A stretch of 6,715 nt of DNA from Anaerolineales bacterium (GTDB taxonomy: Bacteria > Chloroflexota > Anaerolineae > Anaerolineales > E44-bin32): NCBI GenBank assembly GCA_023144145.1, contig JAGLGG010000277.1:1-6715 (forward strand). The letters are read 5' to 3'. Each line of letters begins with the position of its first letter. The stretch's first letter is position 1. Under the pieces are notes generated by a model. It worked only from the letters and a program-made list of their open reading frames with translations, searched no databases and had not been told where the DNA came from. The position numbers were made by a program, and so were the translations under genes. Positions 1 to 5,416 of this stretch are shown here, in pieces.

Positions 1-750
1 TACAGCTTGTTTGTCGCTGCTTCAGATCGGGATTTTGATCAGGAAAAAGGCATTCTCCAGGCTATGGGGGAACGCCGAGTAGATGGGTTGATCGTTTGCT
101 CCACTGATTTTGGGGAAAATCACGCCCGTCAATTACAGAACTATGATTTTTCAGTTGTAGCTGTAGGCAACCAAAAACAAGAATTCTATCAATATATGGT
201 CTACCATGATGATTTCTCTGGGAGCCAACAGGTAGCCAAATATTTGGTCGAGTTGGGACATACCAAGATCGCATATCTTGGTAATGAACGTGCTCCCAGC
301 ACAACTCGAAATCGTCTCGCTGGATTTAATCATGAGATGAAACTGGCGAATTTACATGTTCCACCCGATTATGTTTTTCACGCCCCTGATGGACGGATTC
401 AAGGGGGTATAGTGGGTGGTCAGCATTTCCTTAACTTGGACGAAATACCAGCAGCGGTTGTATGTTTCAATGATGTAATGGCAGTCGGAGTGATCCATGC
501 ATTTCAACAAGCTGGGTTACGCATCCCTGAAGATTGTTCGGTTGTTGGTTTTGATGATATTGAGTTTGCTGCATACACCAATCCCTCACTTACAACATTC
601 AGACAGCCTAAATATCAACTTGGGAATATGGCTGCTCAACTGATGATGAAGTTGCTTGATTCAAATAAAGATAAAACCATTCAACCTGAAATGCAGTTTT
701 TACAGGGTGAATTGGTAATTAGGAAATCCACTAGTAAATATGGAAAATGA
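1..750 (+). CDS. LacI/PurR-family transcriptional repressor, 3' part only (cut by window start)
   Basis: The reading frame is open from base 1 and encodes 249 residues ending at a TGA. It is the effector-binding (periplasmic-binding-protein-like) domain of a LacI/GalR-type DNA-binding regulator. Visible family landmarks, in order, are ERRVDGLIVCS, the ELGHTKIAYLGN strand-loop, TRNRLAGF, the AAVVCFNDVMAVGV segment, LRIPEDCSVVGFDD with the following YTNPSLTTFRQP, and the closing LVIRKS. The N-terminal helix-turn-helix, hinge helix and first part of the sensor domain lie outside the window, so DNA specificity cannot be read. The gene is co-oriented with, and 122 bases upstream of, a set of inositol-catabolism-like genes. 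I infer that it represses them and is released by a pathway sugar or cyclitol. The ligand is not identifiable from sequence. The family call is secure; the regulon is inference. Confidence 0.93.
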   Translation, partial: YSLFVAASDRDFDQEKGILQAMGERRVDGLIVCSTDFGENHARQLQNYDFSVVAVGNQKQEFYQYMVYHDDFSGSQQVAKYLVELGHTKIAYLGNERAPSTTRNRLAGFNHEMKLANLHVPPDYVFHAPDGRIQGGIVGGQHFLNLDEIPAAVVCFNDVMAVGVIHAFQQAGLRIPEDCSVVGFDDIEFAAYTNPSLTTFRQPKYQLGNMAAQLMMKLLDSNKDKTIQPEMQFLQGELVIRKSTSKYGK

Positions 751-872
751 TTTAGTTGATTTCCTAAAATTTTAGAAACTATTTACAAGGAAAAATAAGA
801 GGAAGAATTTCTCGATGTTAATTCCAGGATAATTTCCTGAAAATGTAAAAACTATGTTTAAGGAGAAAAACG
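751..872 (+). promoter_or_regulatory. Regulator-to-operon gap, probable promoter/operator region
   Basis: This AT-rich gap separates the LacI-type gene from iolM. It contains a perfect 10-base palindrome TAAAATTTTA at 765-774, flanked by TTTCC and GAAAC. That makes an imperfect inverted repeat, which could be an operator or a weak terminator for the regulator gene. A GATAAT hexamer at 828-833 matches a -10 box in five of six positions, but no convincing -35 box lies 16-18 bases upstream. No palindrome with the central CG typical of LacI-family operators was found. A promoter here is inferred mainly from gene layout; its exact position is not established. Confidence 0.35.
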
Positions 873-2030
873 ATGAAAGGATTAGTTTTAGATGCAAAAT
901 GGAAACCCAAATCAGATTATAAGGTTTCTGATTGGGAAAAGGAGACTGGCAAAGCCGTTACCGGCAGCAGCGTATGGCATAATCCCACGCTGGAGATCCG
1001 GGATTGGCCAGACCCTACTCCTGGACCCAAAGAAGTATTGATTGATATCCAGGCCTGCGGTGTTTGCGGCTCTGACATGCACTTTTACGAGACGGATGAT
1101 GAGGACTATATCCTTTATCCTGGTTTAACTAAGTTCCCCACAATTCTGGGACATGAGTTCTCGGGTAAAGTGGCGGAAGTGGGTAAGGATGTGACATTGC
1201 TCCAGGTTGGGGATATGGTGACGGTCGAGGAAATGGTTTGGTGCGGGCGCTGTACGCCTTGCCGGAATGGTTTCCCCAATCACTGTACTAACCTAGAAGA
1301 AATCGGTTTCACAATTCCTGGGGCCTTTGCAAATTTCATCGCGGTAGACGAAAAACTTTGCTGGAAGATTGATGGAATTGCCGAACAATTTGGCAGTGAA
1401 GAGATGGGTTACTCAATTGGCGCTTTAACCGAACCGACCTGTGTTTCTTACAATGCTCTTTTTGAACGTGGTGAGGGATTCCGGCCAGGACATTACTTTG
1501 GTGTCTTTGGCGCTGGTTCCATAGGGTTGGCAGCTATCGGTCTGGCGAAGGCGGCGGGAGCGGGGACCATTGTATCATTTGAGATCTCCCCGCAGCGCAT
1601 GGAGCTGGCAAAGAAGATTGGCGCTGATTTTGTATATGACCCCCGCGAGGTAAACCCTCACGAAGTGTTGATGGAACATAGCAAGGGCGAAGGCTTTGAT
1701 TTCCTCTACGAAGCATCGGGTGTACCTGAAATAGTGGTTCCAGAGATGGTTAAATCTTTGGCGATCAATGGCAAGATCGTACAGATTGGTCGGGCAGCGC
1801 AATCTGTGCCAATGTACCTGGAAACTATACAGGTGCGCCGCGGCCAGGTTTATGGTTCTCAGGGCCACTCCGGACATGAAAATTTCCCTAATGTTATCCG
1901 GATGGTTTCCGCGGGGAGATTGGACCTCAGTCCAATTATCACTGCTCAATATAAGTTGGATGATGCAGTAAAAGCAATTGCTCAATCTACCACTCGGACT
2001 GACGGCAAGATCATAGTTCGTCCGAACTAG
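873..2030 (+). CDS. iolM: Zinc-dependent medium-chain dehydrogenase, probable scyllo-inosose (2-keto-myo-inositol) dehydrogenase IolM
   Basis: This 385-residue zinc alcohol dehydrogenase-fold enzyme is predicted to oxidise 2-keto-myo-inositol to a diketo-inositol with NAD+, the second step of the Thermotoga-type inositol route. Catalytic zinc ligands are Cys65 (in CGVCGSD), His94-Glu95 (GHE) and probably Glu187 (LTEPT). The structural zinc site is Cys124, Cys127, Cys130 and Cys138. The Rossmann motif GAGSIG is at 213-218, with Glu237 ending the next strand, which favours NAD over NADP. An unusual N-terminal segment (about residues 10-45), the YILYPGLTKFP loop and GSQGHSGH near residue 330 match my memory of T. 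maritima TM0412 rather than sorbitol or threonine dehydrogenases. The ATG is preceded by AAGGAG at 860-865, seven bases away. It is the first gene of the run, and two Gfo/Idh dehydrogenases follow. Sorbitol or butanediol dehydrogenase is the main alternative. Confidence 0.85.
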   Translation: MKGLVLDAKWKPKSDYKVSDWEKETGKAVTGSSVWHNPTLEIRDWPDPTPGPKEVLIDIQACGVCGSDMHFYETDDEDYILYPGLTKFPTILGHEFSGKVAEVGKDVTLLQVGDMVTVEEMVWCGRCTPCRNGFPNHCTNLEEIGFTIPGAFANFIAVDEKLCWKIDGIAEQFGSEEMGYSIGALTEPTCVSYNALFERGEGFRPGHYFGVFGAGSIGLAAIGLAKAAGAGTIVSFEISPQRMELAKKIGADFVYDPREVNPHEVLMEHSKGEGFDFLYEASGVPEIVVPEMVKSLAINGKIVQIGRAAQSVPMYLETIQVRRGQVYGSQGHSGHENFPNVIRMVSAGRLDLSPIITAQYKLDDAVKAIAQSTTRTDGKIIVRPN

Positions 2031-2075
2031 ATAAAAAAGAGGGGTGGTTGGTAAAGATGGGATTAACCACTCCTC
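2031..2075 (+). terminator. Strong hairpin after iolM, preceded by an A-tract
   Basis: The arms 2039-2049 and 2065-2075 pair over 11 bases with one G-U wobble (GAGGGGTGGTT with AACCACTCCTC), closing a 15-base loop. The stem starts eight bases after the iolM stop codon. It is preceded by ATAAAAAA but has no T-run after it on the plus strand, so in the operon direction it is not a textbook intrinsic terminator. It could act as an mRNA-processing or 3'-end-stabilising hairpin that gives iolM a transcript level of its own. Read on the minus strand it resembles a complete terminator (stem plus TTTTTTAT), but no minus-strand gene needs it here. Confidence 0.55.
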
Positions 2076-2099
2076 TACTGCTTGAGGTATTTAGGGTTC

Positions 2100-2107
2100 A
2101 AAGGAGG
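2100..2107 (+). promoter_or_regulatory. Strong ribosome binding site that sets a TTG start for iolG
   Basis: AAAGGAGG is an almost full anti-16S match and sits five bases before TTG at 2113. There is no ATG or GTG in frame between this site and the conserved Rossmann strand (ITVGLIGAGRIG), so the TTG is the best start. Confidence 0.8.
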
Positions 2108-2112
2108 CTGTT

Positions 2113-3129
2113 TTGTCTAAAAAGATTACTGTAGGGCTTATTGGCGCTGGTCGGATCGGGCGCGTCCATGGGGAGAATCTGTCTTTTCGTATTCCCGATG
2201 CCAACCTTGTCGCAGTGGCTGATGTCTTCAAGGAAGCGGCTGATAAAACTGCAGCTGACCTTCGAATCCCAACTGCTTACACTAATTACCAGCAAATCTT
2301 AGAGGATGAGACCATCGAGGGTGTTGTGATTTGTTCAAGCACAGATACCCATTCTCAGATCATAGAAGAGGCCGCTTCTGCTGGGAAGCACATTTTTTGC
2401 GAGAAGCCGATTGACCATGATCTGGTAAAGGTAAATCGTGTTCTGAAAGTTGTAGAAGAAGCGGGAATTAAATTCCAGGTTGGATTTAACCGGCGATTTG
2501 ACCCTAATTTCCGGCGAGTACGCGAAATCGTTGCTGCAGGAGATATCGGGGATCCCCATATCCTACGGATTACCAGTCGTGATCCAGAGCCTCCTCCGGT
2601 TGAGTATGTAAAGGTCTCAGGTGGTATTTTCCTTGACATGACAATTCATGATTTCGACATGGCTCGTTTTCTAATAAATAGCGAGATTGAGGAGGTTTAT
2701 GCAGTTGGTGGTGTGATGATAGACCCTGAAATCGGGAAAGCGGGTGATATAGATACTGCGGTCATCACCCTGTGTTATGAGAATGGCGTTATTGGCACAA
2801 TTGACAATAGCCGCCAGGCTGTCTATGGATACGACCAACGGGTTGAAGTCTTTGGTTCTGAGGGTGTTGTTATGGTCTCAAATAACAAACCTGATTCGGC
2901 TGTTGTTAGTAACGTCAATGGTGATCATTCATCTAACCCTTTGTTTTTCTTCGTTGAGCGGTATACAGAATCTTATATCGCTGAGATGAAGGAATTCATT
3001 GAATGTGTTCAACAGGATAAAACACCATCCGTCACTGGGATCGATGGACTTGTCCCGGTTGTCATCGGGCACGCTGCGAAAAAATCACTGGATGAAAATC
3101 GTCCAATAAAAATAAGCGAAATTAGCTAG
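2113..3129 (+). CDS. iolG: Gfo/Idh/MocA oxidoreductase, probable myo-inositol 2-dehydrogenase IolG
   Basis: The 338-residue product, usual length for the family, is predicted to oxidise myo-inositol to 2-keto-myo-inositol with NAD+, the entry step of the pathway. The N-terminal Rossmann domain has GAGRIG at 11-16 and Asp37 at the end of the second strand, the residue that binds the adenosine ribose and favours NAD. The catalytic set is Lys98 (in CEKP), Asp175 and His179 (LDMTIHDFDM), matching Lys97, Asp172 and His176 of Bacillus IolG. The substrate-side segments GFNRRFDPNFRRV and SRDPEPPPVEYVKVSGG are typical of IolG. The start is TTG with a very strong Shine-Dalgarno sequence. It lies 82 bases after iolM and 32 bases before a paralogue. 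The family and catalytic residues are seen directly. Substrate is inferred from motif likeness and from the IolM/IolN/IolO neighbours; scyllo-inositol dehydrogenase is a possible alternative. Confidence 0.87.
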   Translation: MSKKITVGLIGAGRIGRVHGENLSFRIPDANLVAVADVFKEAADKTAADLRIPTAYTNYQQILEDETIEGVVICSSTDTHSQIIEEAASAGKHIFCEKPIDHDLVKVNRVLKVVEEAGIKFQVGFNRRFDPNFRRVREIVAAGDIGDPHILRITSRDPEPPPVEYVKVSGGIFLDMTIHDFDMARFLINSEIEEVYAVGGVMIDPEIGKAGDIDTAVITLCYENGVIGTIDNSRQAVYGYDQRVEVFGSEGVVMVSNNKPDSAVVSNVNGDHSSNPLFFFVERYTESYIAEMKEFIECVQQDKTPSVTGIDGLVPVVIGHAAKKSLDENRPIKISEIS

Positions 3130-3146
3130 ACGGAAATAGAAATCAC

Positions 3147-3151
3147 AGGAG
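3147..3151 (+). promoter_or_regulatory. Ribosome binding site for the TTG start of the second dehydrogenase
   Basis: AGGAG lies ten bases before TTG at 3162, in the 32-base gap between the two dehydrogenase genes. The encoded MEDIRVAVVGAG begins immediately with the first Rossmann strand, so no later start is plausible. Confidence 0.6.
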
Positions 3152-3161
3152 ACTTACAGCT

Positions 3162-4166
3162 TTGGAAGATATCCGAGTAGCAGTAGTAGGTGCAGGCCGT
3201 ATGGGGTTGACCCATGCTGAAAATTTATCTCACCGTGTCCGAGGTGTGAAATTAGTTGCTGCGACTACATCGAATGATGACCGGGCAGCTGCCATACGCC
3301 AAACCTGTGGCGACTTGTCCATTTACACTAACCTTGAGGCATTACTAGAGGCTGAACAATTGGACGCGATGGTTATCTCCAGCAGCACTTCAGCTCATAC
3401 CGAAAACATAGTGGAATGTGCAAAGGCTGGCATGCACATTTTCAGTGAAAAACCTCTTGCCCTGACTCTCTCCGAATGTGATCGAGCTATCGTCGCTGCT
3501 GAAAACGCAAAGATCAAATTGATGATGGGACATGTGCGCCAATTTGATTCCGGCCATGTGGAAGCCAAGCGCATGATCGGTGAAGGCGCTATTGGAAAAC
3601 CATTGGTAATTCGTTCTATAAGCGGAGACATGAACCCCCCGCCGCCCAGTTTCGCTGATCCTGCTGTAAGCGGTGGCTTACTACTGGATGCCTTGTACCA
3701 TGATTTTTACTTATCTCGTTGGTTGATGGATGACGAAATCATTCGTGTTTACACTGAGGGTGACGCCTTGGTAGATGAAGGTGTACGATCTGTTGGGGAC
3801 GTGGATAATGCTGTTGTCAGTCTACGTTTTGCAGGTGGTGGGCTAGCTTCGTCTTTCGTCAGCCGTACGACACGTTATGGTCATGATCTGCGCATGGAGG
3901 TGGTCGGCGACCAGGGCGCGGTTCAAATTGGTTATTTAAGACAAACACCGGTGAGGCTGCTGGATCACAAAGGTGTTCACCACGACACCCCTCAAACTAC
4001 TCCTGACCGTTTTGGGGATGCTTTTGTAACCGAACTACAAGCCTTTGTCGATTGTATCATTCAAGACACTGACCCGCCGATCACTGGTACAGACAGCCGC
4101 AATACTGTTGCAGTTGGGATTGCGGCAACTAAATCAATGCAAGTAAATACGCCCGTGGATGTTTAA
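3162..4166 (+). CDS. Second Gfo/Idh/MocA oxidoreductase, IolG-like inositol dehydrogenase paralogue
   Basis: This 334-residue protein is a divergent paralogue of the preceding IolG. The Rossmann motif GAGRMG is at 10-15. Lys97 (SEKP), Asp176 and His180 (LLDALYHDFYLSRW) keep the catalytic lysine, aspartate and histidine, so it should be an active dehydrogenase. Two things differ. The strand-2 aspartate that gives NAD preference (Asp37 in the paralogue) is Thr36 here, within AATTSNDDR, which may permit NADP. The substrate loop reads SGDMNPPPPSFADPAVSGG instead of the IolG-type sequence. I infer oxidation of another inositol isomer (scyllo- or chiro-inositol) or of a keto-inositol, or NADPH-linked interconversion of inososes. 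The start is TTG with AGGAG ten bases upstream. It is followed after 69 bases by iolN in the same direction. The fold and activity class are secure; the substrate is not. Confidence 0.8.
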   Translation: MEDIRVAVVGAGRMGLTHAENLSHRVRGVKLVAATTSNDDRAAAIRQTCGDLSIYTNLEALLEAEQLDAMVISSSTSAHTENIVECAKAGMHIFSEKPLALTLSECDRAIVAAENAKIKLMMGHVRQFDSGHVEAKRMIGEGAIGKPLVIRSISGDMNPPPPSFADPAVSGGLLLDALYHDFYLSRWLMDDEIIRVYTEGDALVDEGVRSVGDVDNAVVSLRFAGGGLASSFVSRTTRYGHDLRMEVVGDQGAVQIGYLRQTPVRLLDHKGVHHDTPQTTPDRFGDAFVTELQAFVDCIIQDTDPPITGTDSRNTVAVGIAATKSMQVNTPVDV

Positions 4167-4217
4167 CAATATTTACCTTTTGGGTTAAATATTGCTGTCG
4201 CTGCGAGCCCAAAAATT
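4167..4217 (+). other. AT-rich inverted repeat and an overlapping alternative stem before iolN
   Basis: Immediately after the stop codon, CAATATTTA (4167-4175) pairs perfectly with TAAATATTG (4186-4194). Within its loop, TTTTGGG (4178-4184) can instead pair with CCCAAAA (4208-4214), seven bases, giving a second and mutually exclusive stem. No T-run follows either stem. This could be a processing site, an attenuation-like switch or a protein-binding palindrome; chance in an AT-rich gap is also possible. The iolN ribosome site, AAAGGA at 4222-4227, lies just beyond and outside both stems. Confidence 0.35.
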
Positions 4218-4235
4218 ATTGAAAGGAAATGATCT

Positions 4236-5360
4236 ATGTCTGATAAAAAAGTACCTGAAGGATTACTCGCCACTGACCAACCAGACCTCTTCTTTGAGGA
4301 TAATTCCGTTGGTCGAATGAAAAAAGAGGTATGGGAATCAAGTGATAAAGAGATTGATGATATTTTAGCTGAGTATGACATCCCGTCTCCAGTTGAGTGG
4401 GCTAAGCCCGGCTCTTACATTCAAACCACAGTGCGTCATGAGGTGGTGGATAATCGCCGAAAGAACGATATTGTTCTCATTCCTGTTGGCAGCACCGAAC
4501 TGCATGGCAGTCACACGGTTAGTTCTATGGATACATTATTTGTGAGCGCTATCTGCGAAGGAGTCCGCCGCTATACGGCCATAAAGGGTGCGCCGGTTAA
4601 CATAGCCCTGCCCCCGCTGAATTATGGAGCCCACCCCTATCACCACTTAGGAATGCCTGGTACTGCCATTATCAGGGAAAATGTGTTGAGGGAGTACATG
4701 ATCGATGTGATGTTGGGTTTGTGGAACGATGGTTTCCGGAAGCAGATCATCATCAACAATCATGGGCAGTTGTGGGCTTTAGAAGCAACTATCCAGCAGT
4801 TCCAGAAACAGTATCAACTTCCCGGTATTTTCAGAGTGATTGACTGGCATCGTGCGGTTCGCGAATTTTTCCGCACCAAGGACCGAGGTGGCAAGTGGGA
4901 CACAAATTTTGTCCATGCGGATGAGTCAGAGACCTCCCTTGGTCTTCTTCTCTTCCCAGAGATGGTTCACATGGATCATGCCGTAGATACCGAGGGCAAA
5001 AGCTACCTCCCTGAGGGACATTTTGATAAGTCGGTGGATCCATTTGGTCGTCCAAGCCGATGGTCGGAAGGTGAAGGCCATTTTGCGATTGAAATAGCAG
5101 CGACACCGGAGGGCGTCGTAGGCAAAGCAAAGAACGCAGATCCCGAAAAAGCAAAACGGCCAATGGCTGCGATTCTTCGCTACCTGACCCTGCTCAATGA
5201 TCAGACATTGGAAGCGTTCCCGCCCGGCAAGACCCCGCCAACTGAGGAAGTAACCTTGCGGACTGAAGCCGAGATGGAGCCTTACCTGCGCGAACCACTC
5301 AGCCCAGGATGGAAGTCAGTGTACGGATTACCCCGAATCGGGCAAGGCACAAAACTATAG
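4236..5360 (+). CDS. iolN: Creatininase-superfamily hydrolase, probable diketo-inositol hydrolase IolN
   Basis: The 374-residue product has a creatininase-type metal-hydrolase core. It is predicted to hydrolyse a ring C-C bond of diketo-inositol, giving 5-keto-L-gluconate. The core motif IPVGSTELHGSH supplies Glu88 and His90; Asp99 follows in SSMD, His176 in NNHGQ, and an acidic HADESETS segment at 227-234 holds Glu230 and Glu232. In creatininase the residue two after the conserved histidine is a metal-binding glutamate; here it is Gln178, so the metal site or mechanism differs from true creatininase. The protein is about 110 residues longer than typical family members, with extra N-terminal (about 1-70) and C-terminal (about 320-374) segments. 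ATG is preceded by AAAGGA eight bases away. Identification as IolN rests on the neighbours and on recollection that T. maritima TM0413 belongs to this superfamily. A generic creatininase-family amidohydrolase is the fallback. Confidence 0.82.
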   Translation: MSDKKVPEGLLATDQPDLFFEDNSVGRMKKEVWESSDKEIDDILAEYDIPSPVEWAKPGSYIQTTVRHEVVDNRRKNDIVLIPVGSTELHGSHTVSSMDTLFVSAICEGVRRYTAIKGAPVNIALPPLNYGAHPYHHLGMPGTAIIRENVLREYMIDVMLGLWNDGFRKQIIINNHGQLWALEATIQQFQKQYQLPGIFRVIDWHRAVREFFRTKDRGGKWDTNFVHADESETSLGLLLFPEMVHMDHAVDTEGKSYLPEGHFDKSVDPFGRPSRWSEGEGHFAIEIAATPEGVVGKAKNADPEKAKRPMAAILRYLTLLNDQTLEAFPPGKTPPTEEVTLRTEAEMEPYLREPLSPGWKSVYGLPRIGQGTKL

Positions 5361-5366
5361 GAGATC

Positions 5367-5370
5367 GGAG
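5367..5370 (+). promoter_or_regulatory. Shine-Dalgarno site positioned for a leader ORF, not for iolO itself
   Basis: GGAG lies seven bases before the ATG at 5378 but 42 bases before the iolO ATG. The bases directly before the iolO start (CTTCTATTTATT) contain no purine-rich ribosome site. Three of these four bases are also part of the left arm of a hairpin (5368-5401), so access may be conditional. Confidence 0.5.
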
Positions 5371-5412
5371 ACAAGTGATGCGGTATTCTGTTACTCGTCT
5401 CTTCTATTTATT
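5368..5412 (+). promoter_or_regulatory. Hairpin with T-rich tail in the iolN-iolO gap
   Basis: GAGAC (5368-5372) pairs with GTCTC (5397-5401). After one A-C mismatch, AGTGA (5374-5378) pairs with TTACT (5391-5395) with one G-U wobble, leaving a 12-base loop. The stem covers most of the GGAG ribosome site and the first base of the leader ATG. It is followed by TTCTATTTATT, T-rich enough for a weak terminator. It may reduce iolO expression unless ribosomes finishing iolN keep it open. This is sequence-derived pairing only. Confidence 0.4.
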
Positions 5413-5416
5413 ATGA
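5378..5416 (+). CDS. Possible 12-residue leader peptide translationally coupled to iolO
   Basis: A short frame reading MRYSVTRLFYLL begins at an ATG with a well-spaced GGAG (5367-5370). It ends at a TGA (5414-5416) that overlaps the iolO ATG (5413-5415) in the classic ATGA arrangement. Because iolO lacks a ribosome site of its own, the leader would deliver terminating ribosomes to the iolO start. The peptide is hydrophobic and basic, with no run of a single regulatory amino acid, so a coupling role is more likely than amino-acid-sensing attenuation. A frame this short could occur by chance; the joint presence of a ribosome site and the overlap is the argument. Confidence 0.4.
   Translation: MRYSVTRLFYLL

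Noticed and set aside
1575..1985. 136-codon open frame on the minus strand inside iolM
   Set aside because: It is fully antisense to the conserved Rossmann and C-terminal part of iolM, and its translation resembles no family I know.
4831..5163. 110-codon open frame on the minus strand inside iolN
   Set aside because: It lies wholly within a gene with clear family motifs on the other strand, has no recognisable domain and no convincing ribosome site.
5378..5413. ATG at 5378 as the true start of iolO
   Set aside because: It is in a different frame and stops at 5416; the ATG at 5413 begins MKLS, as expected for the first strand of the barrel.
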